Positions 34,168 to 44,076 of a stretch of DNA of 64,000 bases are shown piece after piece. Positions within the stretch are counted from its first letter, which is position 1. Every line of letters begins with the position of its first letter. The stretch is taken from assembly GCA_002708765.1 (NCBI GenBank), contig PAPD01000021.1:58387-122386 (forward strand), written 5' to 3'. The notes below the pieces were generated by a model. It was not told the DNA's origin, did not search any database, and was given only the letters and a program-made list of their open reading frames with translations. Source of the stretch: Gammaproteobacteria bacterium (GTDB lineage: Bacteria > Pseudomonadota > Gammaproteobacteria > Pseudomonadales > Azotimanducaceae). The translations under genes were made by a program, and so were the position numbers.

Positions 34168-35601
34168 ATGAAACAACTTTTGGATAGCATGATGAAACCT
34201 CTGAGATTTGATGGTGCAAAGATTCTTACGGTAGGGGATGCGATGCTGGATAGATATTGGCATGGGGAGACAACAAGAATTTCCGCTGAGGCTCCCATTC
34301 CAGTAATCGATGTAAAAGAGATAGAAGATAGGCTTGGAGGGGCGGCTAATGTAGCACTGAATATATCTACTCTTGGAGCGAAGTCATATCTGGTAGCAGC
34401 TGTAGGAAAGGATTCTATGGCTAGAGAATTAAGGGCTAAACTTGAAGCTTCAAGTGTCGAAGCCGAATTAATAGAACAGCCAGATAAATCAACGACTACC
34501 AAAATCCGATTGGTAAGTCGAAATCAGCAGTTGGTGCGAGCTGATTTTGAAGAATATTCTGGAATTTCTTCGGAGACTTTGGGTAACGCTGTAAGTAAAT
34601 TTGATGAAGCAGATATTGTTATTTTGTCAGACTATGACAAGGGATTGTTAGAAGACCCTCAACCCTTAATTGGGAAGTACGTTGCCGAAAAGAAACCGAT
34701 TTTGGTTGACCCTAAGCATAAGGATTTTTCCGTATACCGAGGCGCGACCATAATTAAACCAAACCTAAGTGAACTTGAGCACGCCGTTGGTGGGTGGGGT
34801 AGTGAATCGGAATTGCTAAAAAAGGTAAGAATCTTGTTAGATAAAATGTCCTGGTCAGCAATGCTTATAACCAGAGCTTCAGATGGAATGACACTTATAG
34901 AGGCGGGAGACGAGTCTCATTTTCCCGCAAAAGCGAGAAGTGTTTACGATACCTCTGGCGCTGGAGATACTGTTATATCAGTTCTCGCAGCTTCGCTTTC
35001 CTCAGGCTATACGTTGAAAGATTCGGTAGCATTTTCGAATGTTGCTGCAGGAATAGTAGTAAGTCATTTTGGAGTTACTAGTGTTTCTGGTCCCGAACTT
35101 AGTGCAGAAGTTTCATCCGGAGATTCCTATATTAAGGGTGTAATGTCAGCTGAGCAGCTTGTAACTGCGGTTCGTTATTCAAAATCTTTGGGTGAGCGTA
35201 TTGTCTTTACGAATGGCTGTTTCGATATACTGCATGCTGGCCATGTCGATTATCTGGAAGAAGCAAAAAAAGAAGGCGATGTATTGATTGTAGGTATAAA
35301 TGCTGACGAATCTGTTGCACGAATGAAAGGTGAAGGAAGACCAATAAACACTGCAGAACGCAGGATGAAGATTCTTTCTAGCCTTGAAGCTGTGGATTGG
35401 GTAGTAATCTTCGAAGAAGATACTCCGGAATCTATAATAGAGATGATTTCTCCGGATGTCCTAGTTAAAGGTGGAGATTACTCCGTTGACCAGATCGTAG
35501 GAGCAGATTTAGTTAAAGCCTATGGAGGCAAAGTGAAAGTGCTAAGTTTTGTCGAGGATTGTTCAACTAGCGCAATGGTAGAGAAGATCCGAAAACTCTA
35601 A
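34168..35601 (+). CDS. hldE: Bifunctional heptose kinase/adenylyltransferase
   Basis: Makes ADP-D-beta-D-heptose, the precursor of the heptoses added by WaaC and WaaF. The 477-residue protein has an N-terminal ribokinase-like domain (VGDAMLDRYWHGETTRISAEAP-like start, ATP site DTSGAGDTV near residue 265) and a C-terminal nucleotidyltransferase domain (FTNGCFDILHAGHVDYLEEA with the HxGH motif, near residue 350). Start ATG at 34168. The gene's stop overlaps that of the convergent aldo/keto reductase. Both halves look intact. Confidence 0.96.
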   Translation: MKQLLDSMMKPLRFDGAKILTVGDAMLDRYWHGETTRISAEAPIPVIDVKEIEDRLGGAANVALNISTLGAKSYLVAAVGKDSMARELRAKLEASSVEAELIEQPDKSTTTKIRLVSRNQQLVRADFEEYSGISSETLGNAVSKFDEADIVILSDYDKGLLEDPQPLIGKYVAEKKPILVDPKHKDFSVYRGATIIKPNLSELEHAVGGWGSESELLKKVRILLDKMSWSAMLITRASDGMTLIEAGDESHFPAKARSVYDTSGAGDTVISVLAASLSSGYTLKDSVAFSNVAAGIVVSHFGVTSVSGPELSAEVSSGDSYIKGVMSAEQLVTAVRYSKSLGERIVFTNGCFDILHAGHVDYLEEAKKEGDVLIVGINADESVARMKGEGRPINTAERRMKILSSLEAVDWVVIFEEDTPESIIEMISPDVLVKGGDYSVDQIVGADLVKAYGGKVKVLSFVEDCSTSAMVEKIRKL

Positions 35602-36356
35602 TTCAATTCTGTTGCTAATTTAACGTTTTCTCTTAAATGGTCTTCATTAATGGTTCCGATTACGGCTGAATGAACACCCTTCTGGTTAAATACGAATTCG
35701 AGGCTCTCTTTTATACTGGTTTTACCGCTGTCAAATATCTTCTTCAACAAGATTCCGCAGCCCGCTCGTGATGCTATCTCTATAGCAGACAAATTGGATC
35801 TGTCTGTTAGATTAAGCGGAGCCATAATAACATCACTAAAAACTGATGCAGCCTCTGTTCCTTCTGCACTTTTTGTAGACATGCCGACGTATCTTGCTAG
35901 ACCATCATTTTTTATTCTAAGTAAGGTTTCGACGGCATCAGATTCCTCAATAATTTCTAGGTCATTGCCATTCGAATGAATCAACAAGATGTCTATCGCT
36001 TCTGTTCGCAGCCTTTTTAAGCTTTTGTGGACGCTTTCCTTTATCCCTTCCTTGGAAAAATTGAAAGCTGATTTATTGTTTTCATAGCTCTCACCTACTT
36101 TTGTAGAGATAATCCATTTTTGGCGTGACTTAGAGAGTAATTTTCCAACCTTGATTTCACTATCTCCATAAGCAGGAGCCGTGTCTATAAGATTAATCCC
36201 AATATCGTTCGCGGAATTTATCAATCGGTCTAGTTGTTTTTCGTCCGGAATCTGAAATCTGCTCGGGTATTTAACATCTGTATTGCGACCAAACTTAACA
36301 GTGCCCAGAGATATCCTAGAAGTTTTCAGTCCAGTTTCCCCGAGCATTATATCCAT
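35598..36356 (-). CDS. Aldo/keto reductase family protein
   Basis: A 252-residue TIM-barrel oxidoreductase. The catalytic tetrad residues are recognisable: LIDTAPAYGDSE contains Asp and Tyr, Lys lies in ISTKVG, and His in ILLIHSNG. The C-terminal AVIGTINEDHLRENV binds NADP in the family. It corresponds to PA4992 of Pseudomonas. Its start overlaps the 3' end of the FAD oxidoreductase by 10 bases, so the two genes are co-translated. The substrate is unknown. It is somewhat shorter than many family members. Confidence 0.84.
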   Translation of the reverse strand: MDIMLGETGLKTSRISLGTVKFGRNTDVKYPSRFQIPDEKQLDRLINSANDIGINLIDTAPAYGDSEIKVGKLLSKSRQKWIISTKVGESYENNKSAFNFSKEGIKESVHKSLKRLRTEAIDILLIHSNGNDLEIIEESDAVETLLRIKNDGLARYVGMSTKSAEGTEAASVFSDVIMAPLNLTDRSNLSAIEIASRAGCGILLKKIFDSGKTSIKESLEFVFNQKGVHSAVIGTINEDHLRENVKLATELN

Positions 36357-37498
36357 GGGGTGTCACCAATTCTTGGTTTGGGGATGTTTTGGGATAGCCC
36401 ACCCCCAATTGTTTGATGATTTATACTATTTATAACCATATCTCCAAGAACAGGAACGAGAGTTAATTTTGTGGGCCAGCAAACGACAACATTCTCGTAT
36501 AAACCTACGAACGGACCATCGGGCTTTCTGTATTTTCCCATTTTAGCTTCAGCTCTATTTGCTCTAAACGTTGAAAATTTGCACCCTGAAAAATCGATCC
36601 ATGGCATTATATGCGCTAGTTCGCTTAGACAAAATTTGATCTGTTCCTTTTGTGACCGTTTAACCCCAGATTCTGCAAGTTCTCCTCCGAGATACCAATA
36701 TTTGTTCCCTTTTTCATAGTGTGTGGTGAAGGTAATGCGCGGTTTTGCGCCTCCTCTCAGTGATATTGCATGCGCAAAAATATCTGGAAGGTGGTTACCT
36801 TTTATAATTACTTGATGCAATGGTCTACTCTGCATTTTTACGGGAATGTTAAGTTGCTTAATTAGCTCTTCATTTCCTATTCCCGCGGCAAGGATGTATC
36901 TTTCCGCTTTTATCTTATCTCCGTTATCTATTTCGACTCGCGATATATATCCTTCTTTATGAATCAGTCTGGGATTGCCGTTTATTATCTGGCCCGATGA
37001 GTTTGTTACCAGTTTCTCAATCAAGGATTTCGGATCAATGACAATATCTTTCAAAGCGTAAAGTTTTCCCTTAAATTCGCGAGCTCTAAATATTTTTGGG
37101 CCATTTTCTAAATTCCGAGAAGAGATTTTTCCGCTTAGGACTTTGCTTCCTAGGAAGGCTGTTAATTTTGATGAAAAACTGCTATCAGAAAACATGTAAT
37201 ATTGATCTGACAGGATTTTCACGCCCCTCAAATCTACCGAATCATTCCCTGATAAACACTTGTTCCATCGGCTGGGCATATCTTGTATGGTTTCAAGGGC
37301 TTTGTTCGGAGATCCGTCAAGAGAGTATTTTAGTCCGCCGTGAATCATTCCTTGTGAAGCTAAAGTCTGTCCTGCTCCTAGAGCTACCTTCTCTAGAATC
37401 ATAGAAGAAAATCCCTGATTTGTAAGTAAGGAGTTAAGCCAAAGGCCAGCAACGCCTCCCCCGATGATTGCGAAGTCCACTCTTTTTGTGTTGGCCAT
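36347..37498 (-). CDS. FAD-dependent oxidoreductase (DAO family)
   Basis: A 383-residue flavoprotein starting at ATG 37498. The dinucleotide motif IIGGGVAGLWLNSLL is at the N-terminus, followed by ASQGMIHGGLKY, the D-amino acid oxidase-like substrate region, and a C-terminal segment with GKYRKPDGPFVGLYENVVV and WPTKLTLVPVLGD. The substrate cannot be assigned. In Pseudomonas the homologous pair (PA4991 and PA4992) also lies between hldE and waaA, so the pair is an old part of the LPS region. An in-frame codon at 37534 would add 12 residues. Confidence 0.84.
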   Translation of the reverse strand: MANTKRVDFAIIGGGVAGLWLNSLLTNQGFSSMILEKVALGAGQTLASQGMIHGGLKYSLDGSPNKALETIQDMPSRWNKCLSGNDSVDLRGVKILSDQYYMFSDSSFSSKLTAFLGSKVLSGKISSRNLENGPKIFRAREFKGKLYALKDIVIDPKSLIEKLVTNSSGQIINGNPRLIHKEGYISRVEIDNGDKIKAERYILAAGIGNEELIKQLNIPVKMQSRPLHQVIIKGNHLPDIFAHAISLRGGAKPRITFTTHYEKGNKYWYLGGELAESGVKRSQKEQIKFCLSELAHIMPWIDFSGCKFSTFRANRAEAKMGKYRKPDGPFVGLYENVVVCWPTKLTLVPVLGDMVINSINHQTIGGGLSQNIPKPRIGDTPWI

Positions 37499-37618
37499 AG
37501 TAAAATTCTTGAAGAGCCCAAAATAAGTATACATATTTAAAGAATCAAAATAATTTTAATTGGTTTATGGAACATTGAATGATCTATAGTTATTCTATAA
37601 AAAAAGAGATCGTATGTT

Positions 37619-38878
37619 TTGTTCAGGTTAATTTACAATCTAGGTTTTCTCCTGATTTTGCCGATAGTCTTAATGCGCCTCATCTTTAAATCGAAAGGAG
37701 AGCCATTATATCGTTCCAGCTTCGGAGAAAGATTCGGATATTTTAAAGGAAAAAAACCAGGGCGTTACTTATGGATTCACGCTGTTTCGGTTGGAGAAGT
37801 AGTGGCGGCTTTTCCTTTAATAAGAAATCTCGTAAATCGAGGTTACCCATGTTTGGTTACTAGCGCTACCCCGGCAGGAAAACAGAGAATAGAACAACTT
37901 TTAGGTGATGAGGTAGAGAAATGTTTCGTTCCACTAGACTTAGCAATTGCGGTGAAGCGATTCATTTCTAGCAATATGCCACTTGCCTTAATTATGGTTG
38001 AGACTGAGTTGTGGCCGAACATCATTGCGGAGTGCAAAAAAAAAGGAGTAAAAATATTTCTTGTTAATGGACGGATGTCAAAAGCGTCTGCTAAGACCTA
38101 TCATAAGGTTAGTTTTCTTACCGCCAGCATGTTTGAAAAAATAGACTTTTGTGGAGTCCAGACTGTTCGTCACAGAAATCGATTTGTTTCTTTGGGAGTG
38201 CGCAAAGATCAAATTGAGATAACAGGAAATTTGAAGTTTGACATCCCGCTTCCCGATACTAATAGCGGAGGTGTTGAAGAAGCGAGAGCTTTGGTAGGGG
38301 AACGTCCTGTTTTGCTTGGGGCCAGCACTCACGAAGGAGAGGAAGTGATGTTGTTGCAAGCGTTCAAGAAAGTCCGTGAGAAACTACCGAATCTGTTGCT
38401 AATACTAGCTCCACGACATTTGAATCGGCTAGAACAGATAGTGAGCTTGATATCTGATTGTAGATTGAACCCAGCTATTTTGAGTCAAACATCCAGAATT
38501 GTCCCCACAGATGATTTGTTGCTAATCGACAAGATGGGAGTTTTGCCAACATTTTACTGTTGTGCTCAAGTGGCCTTTGTCGGAGGCAGTATGGTGCCCC
38601 TCGGAGGTCACAATTTGCTGGAAGGTGTTAGAGCAGGTTGTGCCGTAATTATGGGCCCTTTTGTTGAGAACATCGAAGATATTGCACGCGAATTTGAAAC
38701 CAACGGGGCTATGTCCTTAGTTCTAGATCAATTAGAGCTTGAAGCTGAAATTTACAATATCTTGAATGACCAGCAGAAAAGGGAAAATCTGGTATCAGCT
38801 GCCTCAGATATTCTTACTTCCAATTCCGGGGCGCTTCGAATGACAGAATCGATGATATTGGAACATTTAGATAGGTGA
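37619..38878 (+). CDS. waaA: 3-deoxy-D-manno-octulosonic acid transferase
   Basis: Adds Kdo residues to lipid IVA, a step essential before heptose addition. The 419-residue GT30 protein has an N-terminal membrane anchor, the conserved GERFGYFKGKKPGRYLWIHAVSVGE region, MVETELWPN, and the GGSMVPLGGHNLLE motif near residue 320. The start is TTG at 37619. It is divergent from the FAD oxidoreductase. It completes the inner-core set with hldE, waaF, waaC and waaG within 13 kb. Confidence 0.96.
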   Translation: MFRLIYNLGFLLILPIVLMRLIFKSKGEPLYRSSFGERFGYFKGKKPGRYLWIHAVSVGEVVAAFPLIRNLVNRGYPCLVTSATPAGKQRIEQLLGDEVEKCFVPLDLAIAVKRFISSNMPLALIMVETELWPNIIAECKKKGVKIFLVNGRMSKASAKTYHKVSFLTASMFEKIDFCGVQTVRHRNRFVSLGVRKDQIEITGNLKFDIPLPDTNSGGVEEARALVGERPVLLGASTHEGEEVMLLQAFKKVREKLPNLLLILAPRHLNRLEQIVSLISDCRLNPAILSQTSRIVPTDDLLLIDKMGVLPTFYCCAQVAFVGGSMVPLGGHNLLEGVRAGCAVIMGPFVENIEDIAREFETNGAMSLVLDQLELEAEIYNILNDQQKRENLVSAASDILTSNSGALRMTESMILEHLDR

Positions 38879-39308
38879 TAGTATTCTTTTCTGGTGTTCT
38901 TCATATTCTTGTTGTTCTCAGATAGCAGAAGAATAGATGAGAGAATTGATTTTCAGATAACAAGGTCCAAGTAGAGCCTTAGCTTTTTGCTGATGGGTTG
39001 AATTAGTGAGCTGTTAAGATCATTGCGAAGACTGTTATAGATGTTTCTTCCCATTAATCGAGTCTTATTGAAGGTTTCTGTTTCAATTAAAACTACATCC
39101 TATATAAGGTTGCTTTTACTAGACTTAAAAAGCTCCCTTGCCTGTCAGAAACCCCGGTCAAATTTCAGGGCAGTATTAGTCGCAGATTAGACAGGTTGAG
39201 AGAAATACGAGAAGAAATAAGATCTAGTTAAAAAAATGTTCTAGCTTTTTATTGAACATATTTACTTGAATTAAGATAATAAAAATAGCAACAGGGACTG
39301 CGGGCGAG
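38879..39308. other. Gap between waaA and yqiB
   Basis: 430 bases without a recognisable gene. In Pseudomonas and E. coli this neighbourhood contains tolC and nudF before yqiB. The largest ATG frame I read here (from 39041) has about 49 codons and resembles nothing known. The right end holds the predicted promoter of yqiB. Confidence 0.5.
39252..39280 (+). promoter_or_regulatory. Predicted promoter of the yqiB-parE-parC genes
   Basis: TTGAAC (39252-39257) and GATAAT (39275-39280) with an exact 17-base spacer. Transcription would begin near 39287, about 22 bases before the yqiB start. Confidence 0.6.
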
Positions 39309-39785
39309 GTGACTTTGACCGAGAAGAATATAAACCGAAGACAAGGGCCCTATGTCCCTGACCTAGTTAAAGACCTTGCTCAGTGTGATGTGAATTACTA
39401 TAGGCTTCTTAAGGTTTTCCCGGAAATAGATGAACTGGAAAAAAAGCAGTTCGGTTTAAAGACCGTGGATGATGAGCGAGTGGTCGTTGAGATAGAAGTT
39501 CTTGAGCGTTGCCCCTTTACCACGATATTGGAACTCAATGTTCAGATATATCCAGAACACAAGATAGTTAAATGGCCCAAGCTCCGGTTGCGAGTTTATC
39601 GAGATACAAAATCGGCAGAAGTAATTTCTTTCGACAAATACAAAAGATTTAATCAGCCTTACGATTTTTGTAATGAACGACTCTTTCAGCCCGACGAAAA
39701 ATCTCAGGTAAATCGATATTTAGGAGAGCTTTTAGAACACTTTATGGTCAGAGGGTATTCTCTGAATGCCCTAGAGCTTTCATAA
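39309..39785 (+). CDS. yqiB: DUF1249 family protein YqiB
   Basis: A 158-residue protein of the YqiB (DUF1249) family of unknown function. Conserved parts are YVPDLVKDLAQCDVNYYRLLKVFPE, typical of the family's N-terminus, VLERCPFTTILEL in the centre, and the C-terminal QPDEKSQVNRYLGELLEHF. The start is GTG at 39309, with an in-frame TTG two codons later. In E. coli it lies in the nudF-yqiB-cpdA-yqiA-parE cluster; here nudF, cpdA and yqiA are missing and parE follows after 138 bases. Confidence 0.9.
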   Translation: MTLTEKNINRRQGPYVPDLVKDLAQCDVNYYRLLKVFPEIDELEKKQFGLKTVDDERVVVEIEVLERCPFTTILELNVQIYPEHKIVKWPKLRLRVYRDTKSAEVISFDKYKRFNQPYDFCNERLFQPDEKSQVNRYLGELLEHFMVRGYSLNALELS

Positions 39786-39923
39786 ATTAAACCTATCTTT
39801 TTTAGCAATACTTATTTAAATGCTTATAATTGAGAGGAGCCTTGATGAAGGAGTGATCTTTCTTAATTGAGGAAGATACAGATAACCCTGCCGATGTTTA
39901 TAGTTTCGTTATAGTGGAAGTCA

Positions 39924-41822
39924 ATGATCGATAGTTACAGTGCAGATGCTATAGAGGTCCTGGAAGGGCTCGATCCGGTTAGAAAAAGGCCGGGGATGTA
40001 TACAGATACTTCAAGACCAAATCACCTTGCCCAGGAAGTTATTGATAACAGTGTAGATGAAGCTCTTGCCGGTTTCGCATCAGAAATCCGAGTGACTTTG
40101 AGAAAAGATGGCTCGATGTCGGTGAGCGATGATGGGCGTGGAATGCCTGTTGATGTTCATAAAAAAGAGAAGATCCCCGGAGTGGAATTAATTTTGACCA
40201 GGTTGCACTCGGGAGCAAAATTCAATAGCGACAGTTACAAATTTTCAGGGGGGCTTCATGGTGTAGGCGTATCGGTGGTAAACGCATTATCAAAATCTTT
40301 TGAAGTATTTATAAAGCGCGAGGGGAAACTTCACCACATTTCGTATCGAGGAGGGAGACGGCATAAGAAATTATCGATAAAGGATACGGTCGGAAAGAGA
40401 AACACGGGTACGCTCATTAATTTTATGCCAGATCCGTCTTACTTTGATTCGCCCAAATTTTCCGTTAGCAGGCTTAAACACTTGCTTCGTGCTAAAGCCG
40501 TTTTATGTCCAGGGTTGAAGGTAGTATTTCAAAATGAAACCGCGGCGGCTATGGAAGAGAACAGCTTCGAGTGGCTCTACGAAAATGGACTGGAGAGTTA
40601 TCTCACTTCGGAGCTCAACGACATTGATCTAGTTCCAGGGAGCCCTTTTTCAGGGCACGCTCAAGGAAACGAGGAAGAGGTTCATTGGTCTGTTCAATGG
40701 CAGCAAGAGGGAGAGGAGGTGGTCTCCGAGAGTTACGTTAATCTTATTCCAACTGGCCAAGGAGGCACCCATGTTAATGGGTTGCGAACTGGGCTTCTGG
40801 AAGCGTTGCGCGAATTTTGCGAATTTCGGAATTTATTAGGACGAGGAGTGAAAATTGCTCCCGAGGATATCTGGAAAAGATGTAATTATCTTCTTTCGAC
40901 CAAGATGATTGATCCTCAGTTCTCTGGACAAACTAAGGAAAGACTTAATAGCAGGCAAGCTTTCTCTTTTGTTTCAGCAGCGGTAAAAGATTCTTTTTCG
41001 CTTTGGTTAAACCAGAACACAGAGGAAGCTGAACTAATAGCGGAGTTAGCGATTGCAAACGCGCAAGAAAGAATTAAGGCAGGGAAAATAATCTCTAGAA
41101 AAAAAGCGGTTAGTGGTCCGGCTTTGCCTGGCAAGCTAGCAGATTGCTCCTGTGGTGATCCGATGAGAGGAGAGCTTTTTTTGGTTGAGGGGGAGTCTGC
41201 TGGAGGATCAGCAAAGCAGGCGAGAGATCGAGAAACACAAGCGATTATGGCCCTTAAGGGAAAGATTCTAAATACTTGGGAAATTGAAACCGGCGCAATT
41301 TTAGCTTCTAACGAAGTTCATGACATTTCGGTCGCCCTGGGCCTGGATCCGGGAACCGATGATCTTACTAAGCTTAGATATGGAAAAATTTGTATTCTTT
41401 CGGATGCGGATTCCGACGGACTTCATATTGCAAGCCTGCTAATTGCTCTCTTTGTAAAGCATTTCCGTACTTTGGTCGAGAATGGTCATGTCTATGTGGC
41501 CATGCCGCCTCTTTACAGGATAGATTTTGGGAAAGAGGTCTATTACGCCCTGGACGATAGTGAACGAGATTCTTTTATAGAAAAGTTAGAAAAAGAGAAC
41601 GCAGGGAAAAAGATCATTGTTCAGCGTTTCAAGGGACTAGGAGAAATGAATCCGTCACAATTAAGAGAAACGGCAATGTCACCGGAAACTAGACGTTTGA
41701 TTCAATTGACTCTTGGTAAGGGAAAAAGCACGAACGAACTTATGGATATGCTTTTGTCCAAAAAACGTTCAGGCGAGAGGAGAGAATGGTTAGAACGAAA
41801 AGGTGATTTAGCTGAGCTATAA
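39924..41822 (+). CDS. parE: DNA topoisomerase IV subunit B
   Basis: ATPase subunit of topoisomerase IV, which separates replicated chromosomes. The 632-residue protein has the GHKL ATP site (EVIDNSVDEALAG with the catalytic Glu, DDGRGMPVD, and GGLHGVGVSVVNALS), the TOPRIM domain with LVEGESAGGSAKQARD and DADSDG, and the C-terminal RFKGLGEMN. Length matches ParE rather than the longer GyrB. In DADSDG the usual Val is Ser. It is followed 11 bases later by parC, forming the two-subunit operon. Confidence 0.97.
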   Translation: MIDSYSADAIEVLEGLDPVRKRPGMYTDTSRPNHLAQEVIDNSVDEALAGFASEIRVTLRKDGSMSVSDDGRGMPVDVHKKEKIPGVELILTRLHSGAKFNSDSYKFSGGLHGVGVSVVNALSKSFEVFIKREGKLHHISYRGGRRHKKLSIKDTVGKRNTGTLINFMPDPSYFDSPKFSVSRLKHLLRAKAVLCPGLKVVFQNETAAAMEENSFEWLYENGLESYLTSELNDIDLVPGSPFSGHAQGNEEEVHWSVQWQQEGEEVVSESYVNLIPTGQGGTHVNGLRTGLLEALREFCEFRNLLGRGVKIAPEDIWKRCNYLLSTKMIDPQFSGQTKERLNSRQAFSFVSAAVKDSFSLWLNQNTEEAELIAELAIANAQERIKAGKIISRKKAVSGPALPGKLADCSCGDPMRGELFLVEGESAGGSAKQARDRETQAIMALKGKILNTWEIETGAILASNEVHDISVALGLDPGTDDLTKLRYGKICILSDADSDGLHIASLLIALFVKHFRTLVENGHVYVAMPPLYRIDFGKEVYYALDDSERDSFIEKLEKENAGKKIIVQRFKGLGEMNPSQLRETAMSPETRRLIQLTLGKGKSTNELMDMLLSKKRSGERREWLERKGDLAEL

Positions 41823-41833
41823 GAGGGTAAAAA

Positions 41834-44074
41834 ATGGATATTGAAACTGAAACTATTTCTATAGCGGAATATACGGAAGGCGCTTACCTGAACTATGCTA
41901 TGTACGTTATTAACGATCGTGCCTTGCCCTTTATTGGAGACGGATTGAAACCAGTTCAAAGAAGGATAATTCATGCTATGAATGCGCTAAGGCTCTCTCC
42001 CGATGCTAAATTTTCCAAATCCGCTAGAACCATTGGAGAGGTAATAGGGAAGTTCCATCCTCATGGAGACAGCGCTTGTTATGAGGCCATGGTTCTTATG
42101 GCACAGACTTTTTCCTATAGGTATCCATTGATAGATGGTCAGGGTAATTGGGGGTCACCAGATGATCCGAAATCATACGCAGCCATGCGATATACGGAGT
42201 CAAAACTGACCGCCTATTCGCGAATTTTGCTTGAGGAATTGCATCAGGGAACAGTTGAATGGATACCAAATTTTGATGGTACTATAGAAGAGCCTGTTCA
42301 CTTGCCGGCTCGATTGCCGAATGTGCTTCTTAACGGAGGCATGGGTATCGCTGTTGGAATGACGACTGATATTCCTCCTCATAATTTGAACGAAATCGTA
42401 GACGCTTGCATTTATCTTTTGGATCGCCCGAAGGCAGATCTGGATCAGATCCTAAACTTAGTCAAGGGACCTGATTTTCCTAGTGGGGCTGAGATTATTT
42501 CGAATAAAGATGACATTAAAGAAATATATGAAACTGGTAGAGGCGCAATCAAAACCAGAGCTGTCTATAAAATAGGGCAAAGCGAAATAATAATCACTGC
42601 CTTACCTTACCAGGTTTCAGGTTCAAAAATTCTCGAACAAATTGCCAATCAAATACGGACGAAGAAATTACCCATGGTGATAGATGTCCGTGACGAATCT
42701 GATCATGAATATCCGACCAGGGTCGCGGTGGTTCTGAAATCGAATCGTGTTGATGCTGAAAAAGTTATGAGTCACCTTTTTGTTACAACCGATCTAGAGA
42801 AAAATCACCGAATTAATCTCAACATTATAGGTATCAACGGTAAGCCTCGAGTTTTAGGTCTGGTACCACTCTTAAAGGAGTGGCTAAAATTCAGAGCTGA
42901 CAAGGTTACCTTGAGATTAGAATCCAGATTATCCAAGATTCTTGAAAGGCTGCATATATTGGAAGGTTTGCTAGTGGCTTATCTGAACTTAGATCAGGTG
43001 ATAGAGATTATAAGAACGGAAGATAAGCCAAAGGAAAAATTAATAACCAAGCTAAGATTATCAGACGAACAATCTGAAGCGATCCTTAATTTGCGTCTTA
43101 GACAATTGGCTAAGCTTGAAGAGGAAAAAATCTCGATGGAGCAGGTCAAACTAGATGAAGAACGAAGCGACATAGAAAAAATCTTAAAATCTAAGAACAG
43201 ACTAAAGACCCTTTTAAAAAGCGAGCTCCAAGAAGACAAAGAAATTCATGGGGACGATCGATTATCTGCGATAGTGAATAGAAATGAAGCGAAAGCTTTT
43301 TCCGAAAAAGATCTTATTCCTTCCGAGCCTGTAACTGTTGTTTTATCAATGAAAGGGTGGGTACGTTCGGCTAAAGGGCATGAGATTAATGCTTCCGATC
43401 TCAATTATCGAGCCGGCGACTGTTTTTTACAATCTTTCGCAGGAAGGAGCGACCAGGATGTTGTTTTCTTTGATTCCTTCGGTAGAGCATATACTGCTCC
43501 TATATACAGTTTGCCTGCCGCTCGAGGTCAGGGAGAGCCTTTGACAGGAAGATTCAGTCCTCCTGCAGGAGCTACCTACGCTGGTTTAGCGCTAGGTAAG
43601 AATGATACGAGCTTCCTGCTTTCTACAGATGCTGGTTATGGATTTATAGGAACCTTCGAAGAGTTTAAATCGAAAAATAAAAACGGGAAGGCGATATTAA
43701 AGGTTTCAGCAAATTCATTGGTTAATAAGCCTGCGCTTGTTCATGATATAAAATATGATTTGGTGGCTGCTTTCAGCAATCAGGGTAGGCTGTTGGTCTT
43801 CGATTTGAAAGATCTTCCTAGGCTTGGCAAAGGAAAGGGTATTAAAATAATGAACATACCTTCTGATAAATTGAAGATCCGAGAAGAAATGATGACCTAT
43901 TTGGAAGTGCTATCGCCTGGTGACACTATTCAAGTTTTATCTGGTAAGAGAAAATTGAGTTTAGCACCAAAAGATATCCAACATTTTCGGGGTGAAAGAG
44001 CTCGGCGTGGACTTAAATTACCAAGAGGATTTCAAAAGATTGACAATATTATCATTGAACGGATTGGCTCCTGA
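41834..44074 (+). CDS. parC: DNA topoisomerase IV subunit A
   Basis: DNA breakage and rejoining subunit of topoisomerase IV. The 746-residue protein has [17 protein letters not shown], the quinolone region [13 protein letters not shown] with the wild-type Ser and Glu, and the catalytic Tyr in [10 protein letters not shown]. The C-terminal half has beta-pinwheel repeats. The sequence gives no sign of quinolone resistance. Start ATG at 41834, 11 bases after parE. Its stop is 2 bases from that of the convergent ahpA-like gene. Confidence 0.97.
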   Translation: MDIETETISIAEYTEGAYLNYAMYVINDRALPFIGDGLKPVQRRIIHAMNALRLSPDAKFSKSARTIGEVIGKFHPHGDSACYEAMVLMAQTFSYRYPLIDGQGNWGSPDDPKSYAAMRYTESKLTAYSRILLEELHQGTVEWIPNFDGTIEEPVHLPARLPNVLLNGGMGIAVGMTTDIPPHNLNEIVDACIYLLDRPKADLDQILNLVKGPDFPSGAEIISNKDDIKEIYETGRGAIKTRAVYKIGQSEIIITALPYQVSGSKILEQIANQIRTKKLPMVIDVRDESDHEYPTRVAVVLKSNRVDAEKVMSHLFVTTDLEKNHRINLNIIGINGKPRVLGLVPLLKEWLKFRADKVTLRLESRLSKILERLHILEGLLVAYLNLDQVIEIIRTEDKPKEKLITKLRLSDEQSEAILNLRLRQLAKLEEEKISMEQVKLDEERSDIEKILKSKNRLKTLLKSELQEDKEIHGDDRLSAIVNRNEAKAFSEKDLIPSEPVTVVLSMKGWVRSAKGHEINASDLNYRAGDCFLQSFAGRSDQDVVFFDSFGRAYTAPIYSLPAARGQGEPLTGRFSPPAGATYAGLALGKNDTSFLLSTDAGYGFIGTFEEFKSKNKNGKAILKVSANSLVNKPALVHDIKYDLVAAFSNQGRLLVFDLKDLPRLGKGKGIKIMNIPSDKLKIREEMMTYLEVLSPGDTIQVLSGKRKLSLAPKDIQHFRGERARRGLKLPRGFQKIDNIIIERIGS

Positions 44075-44076
44075 GA

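Noticed and set aside
39041..39190. A small gene in the waaA-yqiB gap.
   Set aside because: On careful frame counting it is only about 49 codons with no similarity and no ribosome binding site.
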